From an uncultured Hoeflea sp. (GTDB taxonomy: Bacteria; Pseudomonadota; Alphaproteobacteria; Rhizobiales; Rhizobiaceae): a stretch of DNA of 64,000 nt. The stretch is from contig NZ_CANMVK010000001.1 of assembly GCF_947501405.1 (NCBI RefSeq), forward strand, positions 1,054,001 to 1,118,000, given 5' to 3'. Shown one piece after another: positions 53,726 through 62,834 of this stretch; the stretch's first letter is position 1, and every line of letters starts with the position of its first letter. A model generated the notes under the pieces. It saw only the letters and a list, made by a program, of their open reading frames with translations. It made no database searches and was not told the DNA's origin. Made by a program: the position numbers and the translations under genes.

Positions 53726-54322
53726 TCAGGGAAGAAACGGTGTTTTTGCCGGCTTTTGTGGATCATGCTGACGCGCCAGAAGCAGGGAAGCTATCAACAG
53801 GAAGCCGATCCCCAGCGGCAGATAGAGCCGCAACCCCATCACCGCGAACTGGTAGAGCGCGGATGCGACGGTGAAAACAAGTTGGATGACCCACAATTTT
53901 GTAAACGGGTCGCCATGCCATTGGGCGTAGAACTGGCGGAAAATGAAAGCAAACAGCGTTGCGGTGATGCCGATCGTCAACACGGTGAGGCACAGGAACG
54001 CGGCGGCGAAAGCTGTCTGACGGGGGCGGCCGAAGCTGAGAAAGCGGAAGGCGGCCAGGCTCGGCGGCCAAGCCAGAGCTGCACCGGCGAAGATGAGCGC
54101 CGTGAGGCTCCAGTAATGGGTGGTGATTGCCGCATTGGAGAGCCACAGCGAGGCTTGCGCGGACAGCGCCATCGCAGCCCCCCAGCCAAGCGCGCCCGTC
54201 AGGCTTTCGCGCCAGCCAATCCGTGCCGCGCCCAGCCGGTCGCGCAGGTTCGAATTGTCATTGGCGGGCCGGGGTTTCGGACCTTTATGCTTTTTGAGCG
54301 GCGTTTTCATTCCATCCGTCAC
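53726..54322 (-). CDS. small integral membrane protein
   Basis: 198 residues: a basic N-terminus with KKHKGPKPRPANDN, then about four membrane helices (near 48-65, 70-90, 103-125, 165-185). No family recognised. Start ATG 54322 overlaps the DUF2259 stop by 4 bases; ATG 54310 is an alternative. Likely works with, or is merely co-expressed with, the DUF2259 protein. Confidence 0.72.
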   Translation of the reverse strand: MTDGMKTPLKKHKGPKPRPANDNSNLRDRLGAARIGWRESLTGALGWGAAMALSAQASLWLSNAAITTHYWSLTALIFAGAALAWPPSLAAFRFLSFGRPRQTAFAAAFLCLTVLTIGITATLFAFIFRQFYAQWHGDPFTKLWVIQLVFTVASALYQFAVMGLRLYLPLGIGFLLIASLLLARQHDPQKPAKTPFLP

Positions 54323-55050
54323 TCAAACCGGCGTGTCACCGCGATCCAGCGACCGTCTTCGCCCTCAAAGCCGAAGGAGCGGATCAGCACCAGGATCACA
54401 TGGGTCCATACACCGTCTGCATAGTGGGTGACCGCGCCTCCCAGCCGGTAGGCGGTCGGGCAGCCGCGGCTCTTGGGCACCGATTTGTCGTCGTGAAGCT
54501 GGATCGAGACCGATTGGCCATTGTGCTCGCTCAGATCGAGCCTGAAGCCGACCGCTTCCGGCGTGACGGCTGCGCACAGGTCTGATGGCGCGAGCGGCTT
54601 TTCAATGAGACGCGCGGTGGTGGGGCCGAGCGGCTGCGGCACCATCGAGAACGGCTCGTACCGCAACAAATGCGCCGCGGCATCGCGTTCCGACAGCGGA
54701 TTGAAGGCCGCGATGATGCCGGGATTGCCGGAAAAATCATATTGATCTTCCAATGCCGCGGATTGCTCGGCTGCCTGGCTCCGCGCCGCGGCGAGGCCAG
54801 CGGTTTCATCCTCGATGACAACGCGGATAGTCGCGCCGGGCAGAAAACTGTCGTTGGCCGTGTCGATGAAAAAGCGGTTGGCGAAGGGGAAGCCGGAGCC
54901 ATCCTGAATGCCGAATTCCTCAAAGGCGAAAACCTTGCCGTCGGCGGAAAATCCAAGCGGGCGGAACTCGGCGAAGGTTCCGGCCTGAAGTGAGCCGGTG
55001 GCGGCCAACACAGCGAACAGGGTGGCCAGCGCGTATCGCAAAATCAACAT
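54319..55050 (-). CDS. DUF2259 family periplasmic protein
   Basis: 243 residues with signal peptide (ALATLFAVLAATGSLQAG, cut near 23). The start of the mature protein (TFAEFRPLGFSADGKVFAFEEFGIQDGSGFPF) is the DUF2259 pattern. Two Cys may pair. Function unknown; coupled to the membrane protein gene. Confidence 0.82.
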   Translation of the reverse strand: MLILRYALATLFAVLAATGSLQAGTFAEFRPLGFSADGKVFAFEEFGIQDGSGFPFANRFFIDTANDSFLPGATIRVVIEDETAGLAAARSQAAEQSAALEDQYDFSGNPGIIAAFNPLSERDAAAHLLRYEPFSMVPQPLGPTTARLIEKPLAPSDLCAAVTPEAVGFRLDLSEHNGQSVSIQLHDDKSVPKSRGCPTAYRLGGAVTHYADGVWTHVILVLIRSFGFEGEDGRWIAVTRRFE

Positions 55051-55121
55051 GGTTGCCTCCCCGCAGTTTGTTCGCCCTCCGGGTATCATTGCGGCCGTTA
55101 CGGGGCAACCGTCGCGATGGC

Positions 55122-56132
55122 TCAATCTTGGAGCGTCGACCAGGCCGGCATCAGATCACGCGGATCGGGCCGGGCGGCATGGATGCCCCGTGCAATCGCC
55201 CGGCTCATGGTCGAAGCCGCCGCTGCACCGAGATCGATAAAGGCATCGGGCGAGGGCTTGCGTTGCGAGGCGCCGGTGGCGAGTGCGAACACCAGATCGC
55301 CGTCAAGCGGCGTGTGGCTTGGCCAGATGGCGCGGGCAAATCCGGCATGTGCGGCGATCGCCAGCCGCTTGGCCTCGGCCTTTGTCAGCACCGCGTCGGT
55401 TGCGATGACGGCGATGGTGGTGTTGGCCGCGCCGCGCGCGAGTTCGCGGAATTTGATGCGCAGATCGCTGGCGTCGCCGGGCATCGGGGATGGCAGGCCG
55501 AGACCGCCGAATTCGGATCCGATTTCGAAGGGCGCCGCCCAGAAATGTCGGGTGCCGCCGATGGTGGCCGTTCCCAGCGGATTGGCGGCAACCAGCGCGC
55601 CAACGATGTGCCCGTCGGCGGTGACGCTTGACGCCGAGCCAAGCCCGCCCTTGACGGTGGCGGTGAGTGCGCCGAGCCCCGCACCGTGAGAACCGATGGC
55701 GAAATCCGGTGCCGCGACAGCTGCGGCCTGATAGCCGAGCTCGCGATAGGGCGGGTAGCGCCCCCAATCCTTGTCGCCGCCATTGATCAGGTCGAACAGG
55801 ATGGCCGCCGGCAGGATAGGAATGCGGTGTGGACCGACCTCGAAGCCCTTGCCCTGTTCGCGCAAGAAGGCTTGCGCGCCGCTGGCCGCGTCAAGCCCGA
55901 ACGCGGAGCCTCCCGACAGAACCAGACCGTTGACGGTGTCGACGGTGTTGTGCGGTTCGAGCAGATCAGTTTCGCGGGTGCCTGGCGCTCCGCCCAGCAC
56001 CTGCACGGCGGCGCTCGCCGGGGGATCGCACAGGATTGCGGTGACACCGGAGTTGATTTTTTGGTCATTGGCATTGCCGACATACAGGCCTTCGACATCG
56101 GTGATCAGATTGCGCGGTCCGGTCTTCATCAC
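55122..56132 (-). CDS. P1-family (S58, DmpA-like) peptidase
   Basis: 336 residues. N-terminal nucleophile-type family: ITDVEGLYVGNANDQKINSGVTAI, NGLVLSGGSAFGLDAASG, and the probable self-cleavage and nucleophile site in ANTTIAVIATDA near residue 244. DmpA relatives release N-terminal D- or beta-amino residues from small peptides or amides. The start (ATG 56132 or 56129) overlaps the stop of the binding-protein gene, implying joint expression. Confidence 0.88.
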   Translation of the reverse strand: MMKTGPRNLITDVEGLYVGNANDQKINSGVTAILCDPPASAAVQVLGGAPGTRETDLLEPHNTVDTVNGLVLSGGSAFGLDAASGAQAFLREQGKGFEVGPHRIPILPAAILFDLINGGDKDWGRYPPYRELGYQAAAVAAPDFAIGSHGAGLGALTATVKGGLGSASSVTADGHIVGALVAANPLGTATIGGTRHFWAAPFEIGSEFGGLGLPSPMPGDASDLRIKFRELARGAANTTIAVIATDAVLTKAEAKRLAIAAHAGFARAIWPSHTPLDGDLVFALATGASQRKPSPDAFIDLGAAAASTMSRAIARGIHAARPDPRDLMPAWSTLQD

Positions 56133-57247
56133 TGGCTCTGGTCCATGAGGCTTGCGGCGTCTTCCACGCTCAGCCGTTCAAATGCGCCGTTGCGCAAAAC
56201 TGTAAGCACGAAGCCCGGCTGCTCGCGTTCGCCGCTGGCTGCGAAGCTGACCTGTCCCAGCGCGGTGGTAAAGCTTGATTGCCGAAGCAGGTCCTCAAAC
56301 GCAGTCTCGCCATAGGTAAGCCGTGTCGCCACAGCGCCCAGAATCTCCGCTGCCGCATAGGCGGGGAGGCGCAGGCCTTCGAGCGGTAGCTCACGGGCCT
56401 GAAACGCGTTCGCGGCGGCCTGGGCTTCGGGGCCGGGGATGGCGCTGTCGGACAAGATCGCCATGGTTCCTTCCGGCAGCGGGACCTCGCCCACCGGCGC
56501 GTGCAGCGCATCGCCGCCCATGAAGCCCAGCGCCACGCCCTGAAGCTCGGCTTCACGGGCGATAACCGCCAGGTCGGCGCGATCACCACCGACAAAGACA
56601 CGGGATACGCCTGCCGATTTGAGACGGCGCAGCAGGCTGGGCTGGGTCGCCTGTCCGGGGCGGTAATTGTCGACAAAGGCAGGTTTGAGACCGCGCTCTT
56701 CAAGCGTCGTGCGGATCGACTGCACCAGTTCACGGCCGGCAATGGCGCCGTCCTCGATGAGCGCGAATGGCCGGTCCGCCCAAAGCCGGAAAATTGCGTC
56801 GGCGGCGAACCCGGCCTCCGAACCGGCGCGGGGCGCCAGCCGGAAGAAGCGCCAGCCCAGCCGCCCGGCTTCCTCGCCGATAATGTCGGCGCGCACGGTC
56901 AAAGTCATGACCGGGATGCCTTCGGCCGTCAGCAACGGCAATGCCCGCGCCAGGCTCTCGGCGCACAGGAACCCGACCACGATATCCACCCCGGCCTCGC
57001 TCATGGCGGCTGCGGCGTCGATACCCGATTCGACGGTGCAACCATCATCGCCCTCGACGAGATCGGCGAAGACGCCGGGATTGGCCTCATCCCACAGTGC
57101 AAACGCCTCGCGAACATGATCGCCGAGCAAGGCGAACTGGCCCGATTGCGGCACAATCAGACCGACGCGCAAAGATTCCGCGCGCGCGGGTCCGGTGGCC
57201 AGCAGCAGGACCAGGGCAAGGCAGGAAAGGAGACCATGTCGCGTCAT
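56129..57247 (-). CDS. LivJ-type periplasmic binding protein, no permease nearby
   Basis: 372 residues with a signal peptide (LLSCLALVLLLATGPARAES). Type I periplasmic-binding fold of branched-chain-amino-acid transporters: RVGLIVPQSGQFALLGDHVREAF, VDIVVGFLCAESLARALPLL, SRVFVGGDRADLAVIAREAE. No permease or ATPase is near, so it may share another transporter or act as a sensor. Coupled to the P1-family peptidase, which suggests a peptide or amide ligand. Confidence 0.82.
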   Translation of the reverse strand: MTRHGLLSCLALVLLLATGPARAESLRVGLIVPQSGQFALLGDHVREAFALWDEANPGVFADLVEGDDGCTVESGIDAAAAMSEAGVDIVVGFLCAESLARALPLLTAEGIPVMTLTVRADIIGEEAGRLGWRFFRLAPRAGSEAGFAADAIFRLWADRPFALIEDGAIAGRELVQSIRTTLEERGLKPAFVDNYRPGQATQPSLLRRLKSAGVSRVFVGGDRADLAVIAREAELQGVALGFMGGDALHAPVGEVPLPEGTMAILSDSAIPGPEAQAAANAFQARELPLEGLRLPAYAAAEILGAVATRLTYGETAFEDLLRQSSFTTALGQVSFAASGEREQPGFVLTVLRNGAFERLSVEDAASLMDQSQ

Positions 57248-57408
57248 GCTGCGTATTTAGACCCCGCCAGAAGACAACTCCAAGCAAAAACCGTCACTTC
57301 GAAGCCCCGAGCGGGCCCAGCGGGGAGAAAAAGTCCTGGCCGCGGGTTTCAAATTGCCGCCCGGCCTTTATGTATGAGGCCGGTATCAAGCGATGCAGAG
57401 GCCAAGGC

Positions 57409-57903
57409 GTGTTGAAACGGCAGACCATAGATTCCCGGGAGTACCGCGACGCGATGGCGCGCTATGCCGGTCACGTGCAGATCGTCACGACCGCCCATGA
57501 GGGCGTCAGACGCGGAGTGACGGTCACCGCCGCCTGTTCAGTGTCGGACAATCCGGGCACGGTGCTTGTCTGCCTCAACCATTCCAATCCGCTTAACGGG
57601 ATCTTCCTGGATGCGGGCGTGTTTGCGCTCAACACCTTGAATGCTAGGCAAGAGCCCTTGGCGGTGGCGTTTTCGGGGCTGGATCATCTCGAGGTCGAAG
57701 CCCGTTTCGGGCTCGCAAAGTGGGATACGATCGCAACGGGCGCGCCGGCGCTGGTGGATGCGGCGGCGGTGTTTGACTGCCGGTTGATCGAGGCCAAGCC
57801 GGTGGCGACCCATACCATCATCATTGGTGAGGTGGTGGGATTGCGCACCGGCGATCCCGAGCCAGCGCTTTTGTATCTGGACCGGGGCTACAGATCGCTT
57901 TAG
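57409..57903 (+). CDS. flavin reductase-like protein
   Basis: 164 residues from GTG 57409 (GAGG seven bases upstream). FMN-binding split-barrel of the RutF/HpaC type: YRDAMARYAGHVQIVTTAHEG, GVTVTAACSVSDNPGTVLVCLN, GIFLDAGVFALNTL, and LLYLDRGYRSL at the C-terminus. Reduces FMN/FAD with NAD(P)H for a partner monooxygenase. First gene of the MoxR-CoxE-XdhC run but 31 bases from MoxR, so it may belong to the same transcript. Confidence 0.88.
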   Translation: MLKRQTIDSREYRDAMARYAGHVQIVTTAHEGVRRGVTVTAACSVSDNPGTVLVCLNHSNPLNGIFLDAGVFALNTLNARQEPLAVAFSGLDHLEVEARFGLAKWDTIATGAPALVDAAAVFDCRLIEAKPVATHTIIIGEVVGLRTGDPEPALLYLDRGYRSL

Positions 57904-57934
57904 CCTCGCCTTCCAAGCCATTGTTGGAGTTATG

Positions 57935-58858
57935 ATGTCCGCTTCACGTTCCCTGCCTGCCTCGATCGACGAAACGCTGGATCTGCTTGGCGAGGGGGAC
58001 TATGTCGCGGGCCGGGCGCTGGCCACGGTGCTGTTTTTGAGCCTGAAGATGCAGCGGCCCTTGTTTCTGGAAGGCGAGGCCGGTGTCGGCAAGACCGAAA
58101 TCGCCAAGGTGCTGGCCAAGGGGCTCGACCGGCCGCTGATCCGGCTGCAATGCTATGAGGGGCTGGATGTCTCCTCGGCGGTCTATGAGTGGAATTACCC
58201 CGCCCAGATGCTCGAAATCCGTTTGGCAGAAGCCACCGGCGAAGATGACCGTTCGGCGATCGAGCGCACCATCTTTTCAGAAAAGCACCTGATCCGCCGT
58301 CCGGTGCTGCAGGCGCTGGAAGGCGCAGGCGGGCGCGCGCCGGTGTTCCTGATTGACGAGCTGGACCGGACCGACGAGGCCTTCGAGGCGTTTTTGCTGG
58401 AAATCCTGTCGGATTACCAGGTGACGATCCCGGAACTCGGCACCATCAAGGCCGAGGAGCCGCCGATCGTCATCATCACCACCAACCGCACGCGCGAAAT
58501 TCATGACGCGCTGAAACGGCGCTGCCTGTATCACTGGGTGGACTATCCTAGCGCCGAGGTGGAGCTGGAGATCGTCCGCCGCAAGGCGCCAGGTTGCCAT
58601 GAGGACCTGTCGCGGCAGGTGGTGGCCTATGTGCAAAAACTCAGGCAGATGGATCTGTTCAAGAGCCCGGGCGTGGCCGAGACCATTGACTGGGCGACGG
58701 CGCTGACGGAACTCGACCGGCTGGCGCTTGATCCTGAAACCGTGTCCGATACGCTCGGCACGCTGCTCAAATATCAAGATGACATCGCCCGCATCGAAGG
58801 CAGCGCCGGCCGCGAGCTGCTGGCCGAAGTGAAGGCCGATCTGGCCGCGGCGGTGTGA
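57935..58858 (+). CDS. MoxR-family AAA+ ATPase (CoxD-like)
   Basis: 307 residues. Walker A GEAGVGKT (47-54), Walker B APVFLIDELDRTDEAFEAF, sensor 1 IVIITTNRTREIHDALKRRC. CoxD-type MoxR ATPases act with a VWA protein to mature the Mo/Cu site of CO dehydrogenase. ATG 57935 is preferred (GGAG at 5 bases) over 57932. Stop overlaps the VWA gene start (TGATG). Confidence 0.9.
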   Translation: MSASRSLPASIDETLDLLGEGDYVAGRALATVLFLSLKMQRPLFLEGEAGVGKTEIAKVLAKGLDRPLIRLQCYEGLDVSSAVYEWNYPAQMLEIRLAEATGEDDRSAIERTIFSEKHLIRRPVLQALEGAGGRAPVFLIDELDRTDEAFEAFLLEILSDYQVTIPELGTIKAEEPPIVIITTNRTREIHDALKRRCLYHWVDYPSAEVELEIVRRKAPGCHEDLSRQVVAYVQKLRQMDLFKSPGVAETIDWATALTELDRLALDPETVSDTLGTLLKYQDDIARIEGSAGRELLAEVKADLAAAV

Positions 58859-60099
58859 TGGCCGGTGAGGGCATGGCCCAAGCCGGAAATGCTTCCTCCG
58901 CCGGCGACGGGGGCGGCCGGATTGTTGACAACATCGTTTACTTCGCGCGGGTGTTGCGCAAGGCTGGGATGAAGGTCGGCCCGGCGGCGGTGCGCGATGC
59001 GGTGGAAGCGGTGCGGATCGCCGGTGTGGGCAGCCGCGAGGAATTCTACTGGGTGCTGCATTCGGTCTTCGTCAAACGCCGGGAGGATCGTGAAGTCTTC
59101 GATCAGGCGTTCAAACTGTTCTGGCGCACCCGCGATCTGGTTGAGAAGATGATCGCCATGTTCTCGCCGGTGGCGATGGAAACCCAGCGCAAGGAAAAGC
59201 TCAAGGCCGGCGAAACCCGGGTCAGCCAGGCGCTGTTCGAAGGGCACGAAAAGAGTCGCCCGCCCGAGGAAAAGCCGATCATCGACATCGATGCGCGCCA
59301 GACCAGTTCGGGCAACGAAGTGCTTCGGCAGCAGGACTTCGCGCAAATGACTGCGCTGGAGCTCGCCCAGGCCAAGCGCGCCATAGCGGAACTGACGCTG
59401 CCTTTCGATCAGGTTGAGACACGGCGATACCGGCCGTCATCGGCGCCGCGGCGGATCGATCCGCGCGCCACCATGCGCGCCGCGATGCGCACTGGCGGCG
59501 ATCTCATCCTGCCGCGCTTCCGCAAGAAGCGGAAGGTGCATCCACCGCTGGTGATCATTGCCGACATCTCCGGCTCGATGAGCCAGTACACGCGGATTTT
59601 TCTACATTTCATGCATGTTATCAGCGAAAAGCGCCGCGGTGTGCACACATTCCTGTTTGGCACCCGGCTGACCAACATCACCAGGCAGATGCGCAACAAG
59701 GACCCTGATGAGGCGGTCGACCAATGTGCGGGCGCGGTGAAAGACTGGTCGGGCGGCACCCGCATTGGCGAGGCGTTGCGGGTCTTCAACCGGCTGTGGT
59801 CGCGGCGGGTGCTGGGGCAGGGGGCGATTGTCATTCTGATCACTGACGGGCTGGAACGCGATTCGATCGAAGAGCTTGACGCGGAGATCGACCGGCTGCA
59901 CCGGTCCTGCCGCCGGCTGATCTGGCTGAACCCTCTGCTGCGGTTTGATGGGTTCGAGGCCCGCGCCCGCGGGGTGCGCACCATGCTCGGCCATGTCGAC
60001 GAGTTTCGCGCCGTTCACAACATCGAGGCAATGGCTGATCTGGTGACGGCGCTGGGCGACAGAGACGCGGCGCGGTCCGATCCGCGGCGATATCTCTGA
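58858..60099 (+). CDS. VWA-domain protein (CoxE-like)
   Basis: 413 residues. N-terminal helical region (VYFARVLRKAGMKVGPAAVRDAVEAV) followed by a VWA domain with MIDAS DISGSMS (Asp236, Ser238, Ser240) and ILITDGLERDS. CoxE-type partner of the upstream MoxR ATPase; together they act as a metal-insertion chaperone for molybdenum hydroxylases. GTG 58855 lies one codon earlier. Confidence 0.9.
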   Translation: MAGEGMAQAGNASSAGDGGGRIVDNIVYFARVLRKAGMKVGPAAVRDAVEAVRIAGVGSREEFYWVLHSVFVKRREDREVFDQAFKLFWRTRDLVEKMIAMFSPVAMETQRKEKLKAGETRVSQALFEGHEKSRPPEEKPIIDIDARQTSSGNEVLRQQDFAQMTALELAQAKRAIAELTLPFDQVETRRYRPSSAPRRIDPRATMRAAMRTGGDLILPRFRKKRKVHPPLVIIADISGSMSQYTRIFLHFMHVISEKRRGVHTFLFGTRLTNITRQMRNKDPDEAVDQCAGAVKDWSGGTRIGEALRVFNRLWSRRVLGQGAIVILITDGLERDSIEELDAEIDRLHRSCRRLIWLNPLLRFDGFEARARGVRTMLGHVDEFRAVHNIEAMADLVTALGDRDAARSDPRRYL

Positions 60100-60171
60100 T
60101 AAGCGCATTCGCGCCCTTGAACTTGACCGCCCCGGGCGGTCATACTCGCACCGGCAGAAGTGGAGGCCGCT

Positions 60172-60507
60172 ATGACCCAGACAAGCGCTGAAATGCCGAC
60201 CGATCCGCTGATGATCGCCGAGCGCTGGATGCTTGACGGCCGCGAGGTCGCGCTGGCGACAGTGATTTCGACCTGGGGGTCGGCGCCAAGGCCCGTGGGC
60301 AGCCATCTGGTGATCGACGAGACAGGGAATTTCGAAGGTTCGGTCTCCGGCGGGTGCGTGGAAGGCGCGGTGATTTCCGAGGCCGCCGACGTGATCGCCA
60401 CGGGCAAGCCGAAAATGCTTGAGTTCGGGGTGGCCGATGAAACCGCCTGGCGGGTGGGCTTGTCTTGCGGCGGCAAGATCGAAGTCTATCTCGAGCGGGT
60501 CGGCTGA
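60172..60507 (+). CDS. XdhC/CoxI-family protein, N-terminal half
   Basis: 111 residues that form only the first (CoxI) domain of XdhC: LATVISTWGSAPRPVGSHLVID and SVSGGCVEGAVISEA. The Rossmann half is encoded by the next gene, which overlaps by one base (TGATG). Together they equal one XdhC, which sulfurates or inserts molybdenum cofactor. The split may be ancient, as both parts look intact. Confidence 0.88.
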   Translation: MTQTSAEMPTDPLMIAERWMLDGREVALATVISTWGSAPRPVGSHLVIDETGNFEGSVSGGCVEGAVISEAADVIATGKPKMLEFGVADETAWRVGLSCGGKIEVYLERVG

Positions 60508-61202
60508 TGGATCCGCATCTGCTCAAGAAGCTCAACGCGGCGCGGCGCGCGCGCCAGGCGGTGGTGCTGGTGACGGATCTGGAAGATGGCCGCGACCGGC
60601 TTGCGATGATAGACGACACGGTGGCCGGCGATCTCGGCGCGGCGATCCTGAAAGCCTTTGCGACCGGCAAATCCGGCTCTGTGGAGGCGGAAGGGCGGCG
60701 GTTTTTCCTCAACGTGCATGTGCCGTCGCCGCGCATGGTGATCATTGGCGCAGTGCATATCTCGCAGGCGCTAGCGCCGATGGCGGCGACCGCCGGATTT
60801 GACGTGCGGGTGATTGATCCGCGGACGGCTTTCGCGTCCGACGAACGTTTTGAGGGCATAGATCTGGTGGCCGATTGGCCGGAAGACGCCCTCAAGGACC
60901 GGCCAATCGATGCGTTTACGGCACTGGTGGCCGTCACCCATGATCCGAAGATCGACGATTGGCCGCTGATTTCGGCGCTGAACACCGGGGCGTTCTATGT
61001 GGGCGCGCTGGGGTCGCGCAAGACCCACGCCAGGCGGGTGGAGCGGCTTCAGGCCGAAGGGGTATCCGACGCTGACCTGGCCCGGATCGCAGCACCCATC
61101 GGGCTGGCAATCGGGGCGCAGAGCCCTGCTGAAATCGCCGTGGCGATCCTGGCCCAGGCAATCTCGGCGCTCAGGCAAGCCGACCCCTCTGGCGGGGGCT
61201 GA
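60507..61202 (+). CDS. XdhC-family protein, Rossmann half
   Basis: 231 residues: a short CoxI-like remnant, then the XdhC Rossmann domain (MVIIGAVHISQALAPMAAT, VIDPRTAFAS, VAVTHDPKIDDWPL, YVGALGSRKTHARRVERL, PIGLAIGAQSPAEIAVAILA). Works with the previous small protein in molybdenum-cofactor delivery. Confidence 0.9.
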   Translation: MDPHLLKKLNAARRARQAVVLVTDLEDGRDRLAMIDDTVAGDLGAAILKAFATGKSGSVEAEGRRFFLNVHVPSPRMVIIGAVHISQALAPMAATAGFDVRVIDPRTAFASDERFEGIDLVADWPEDALKDRPIDAFTALVAVTHDPKIDDWPLISALNTGAFYVGALGSRKTHARRVERLQAEGVSDADLARIAAPIGLAIGAQSPAEIAVAILAQAISALRQADPSGGG

Positions 61203-61205
61203 GCG

Positions 61206-62834
61206 GTGCGGTTTGGCCGGGTTCCTCTCGATCAGGCGGAAGGCGCGATCCTGGCGCATTCCCTGTCAGAGGGTACCCTCAGGCTGAAGAAAGGCCACCT
61301 GCTTACCGCCACTGATCTGATGCTGCTTGCGCAAGGCGGGGTCGAGACCCTGATCGTGGCGCGGCTTGATCCCGGCGATATCGGTGAGGATGAAGCAGCG
61401 CAGGCCCTGGCGGAGGCTTTTGCCGGCTCGCATATCCGTGCCGGCCCTGCAGCCACCGGCAGGGTCAATCTGTTTGCGACAAGGGCGGGACTGTTGCGCG
61501 CCGACCGGCTGGCGGTCGACGATCTCAACGGGATTGACCCGGCGATCACATTTGCCTGCCTGGCGGACCGGACCCAGGTTGATGCGGGCGACATGGTGGC
61601 GACCATCAAGATCATTCCGCTGGCCGTTTCGGCCGTAGCGCTCAAACAGGCCAAGACGACCATCGCCACGCCGGGGCTTGCGCGGATAGCGGTGTTCAGG
61701 CCGGTGCGCGCAGGGTTGATCGCCACGGAACTGCCGCAGCTCAAGCAAAGCGTGATGGACAAGACCCGCGATCTGCTGGCGCAGCGGCTGGCGCGATCCG
61801 GGTCGCGCCTGATGGAGGAGGTCAGGGTTCCGCATTCGGTCGAAGCCGTGGCCGCTGAAATCACTCGCCTGGCGGACAAATGCGACATGGTCATCATATT
61901 CGGGGCCTCGGCGGTCACCGATGCGGAAGATGTTATTCCGGCTGCCATCGACGCAGCCGGTGGCGCGGTTGAACAGGTCGGGATGCCAGTCGATCCCGGC
62001 AATCTGCTGGTTCTGGGCTCAGTCGGGCAGGCCGGGGTGATCGGCGCACCGGGTTGCGCCCGCAGCCCCAAGGAAAACGGCTTCGACTGGGTGCTTGCGC
62101 GGATGCTGGCGGGCGAAACGCCGTCGGCGCGCGACATATCGCGGATGGGTGTCGGTGGTCTGCTCAAAGAAATCCCCAACCGTCCGCAGCCGCGTCAGAG
62201 TGCGCGGGGTAAGGAGGAGACGGGATTCAAAGTGGGAACGGTGCTTCTTGCGGCGGGCCGGGCCAGCCGCATGGGGGAGGCGGCCGGGCACAAGCTGATG
62301 GCCGAATTCGATGGCGAGCCGCTGGTGCGCAAGATGGCGCGCACTGCGCTGGCCTCAAAGACCGCGCAGACGGTGGTGGTGACCGGCCACCGGGCCGGCG
62401 ATATTGCGGCAGCGCTTGCAGGTCTGGATATCGATCTTGTCGACAATCCGGCCTATGGCTCCGGCATGGCCTCGTCGCTGCAGGCGGGGCTGCGGGCGCT
62501 CGATGGCGAGATCGCTGGCGCGCTGGTGCTGCTTGGCGATATGCCGGCGCTGACCAGTGACCATCTCGACAGGCTGATTGAGGCTTTTGCCGCGGCCGGC
62601 GGTGAAGCCATCGTGCGTGCTTGCGATGGCGGGATCCGGGGCAATCCGGTGATCCTGCCGCGCGCAGCATTCGATGATGCGATGGCGCTGTCAGGCGATG
62701 TCGGCGCACGGACGCTCGTGGAAAGCGGCGCCTGGCCGGTGCGCGATGTCGACATCGGACCGGCGGCACGGCTCGATGTCGACACAGCCGAGGCAGTCCG
62801 CCAGGCTGGCGGGACAACCGAACGCAGCGGCTGA
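61206..62834 (+). CDS. MoeA-like / MocA-like fusion for molybdenum cofactor
   Basis: 542 residues from GTG 61206. Residues 1 to about 330 resemble a MoeA/MogA molybdopterin-binding module (VVHS-type start GAILAHSLSEGTLRLKKGH, MVIIFGASAVTDAEDVIP). Residues about 342-540 are a MobA/MocA nucleotidyltransferase: VLLAAGRASRMG, PAYGSGMASSLQAGL, VLLGDMPALTSDHL, GIRGNPVILPR. It probably makes molybdopterin cytosine dinucleotide for a CO-dehydrogenase-type hydroxylase. The 3-base spacing to XdhC implies the same operon. Confidence 0.9.
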   Translation: MRFGRVPLDQAEGAILAHSLSEGTLRLKKGHLLTATDLMLLAQGGVETLIVARLDPGDIGEDEAAQALAEAFAGSHIRAGPAATGRVNLFATRAGLLRADRLAVDDLNGIDPAITFACLADRTQVDAGDMVATIKIIPLAVSAVALKQAKTTIATPGLARIAVFRPVRAGLIATELPQLKQSVMDKTRDLLAQRLARSGSRLMEEVRVPHSVEAVAAEITRLADKCDMVIIFGASAVTDAEDVIPAAIDAAGGAVEQVGMPVDPGNLLVLGSVGQAGVIGAPGCARSPKENGFDWVLARMLAGETPSARDISRMGVGGLLKEIPNRPQPRQSARGKEETGFKVGTVLLAAGRASRMGEAAGHKLMAEFDGEPLVRKMARTALASKTAQTVVVTGHRAGDIAAALAGLDIDLVDNPAYGSGMASSLQAGLRALDGEIAGALVLLGDMPALTSDHLDRLIEAFAAAGGEAIVRACDGGIRGNPVILPRAAFDDAMALSGDVGARTLVESGAWPVRDVDIGPAARLDVDTAEAVRQAGGTTERSG

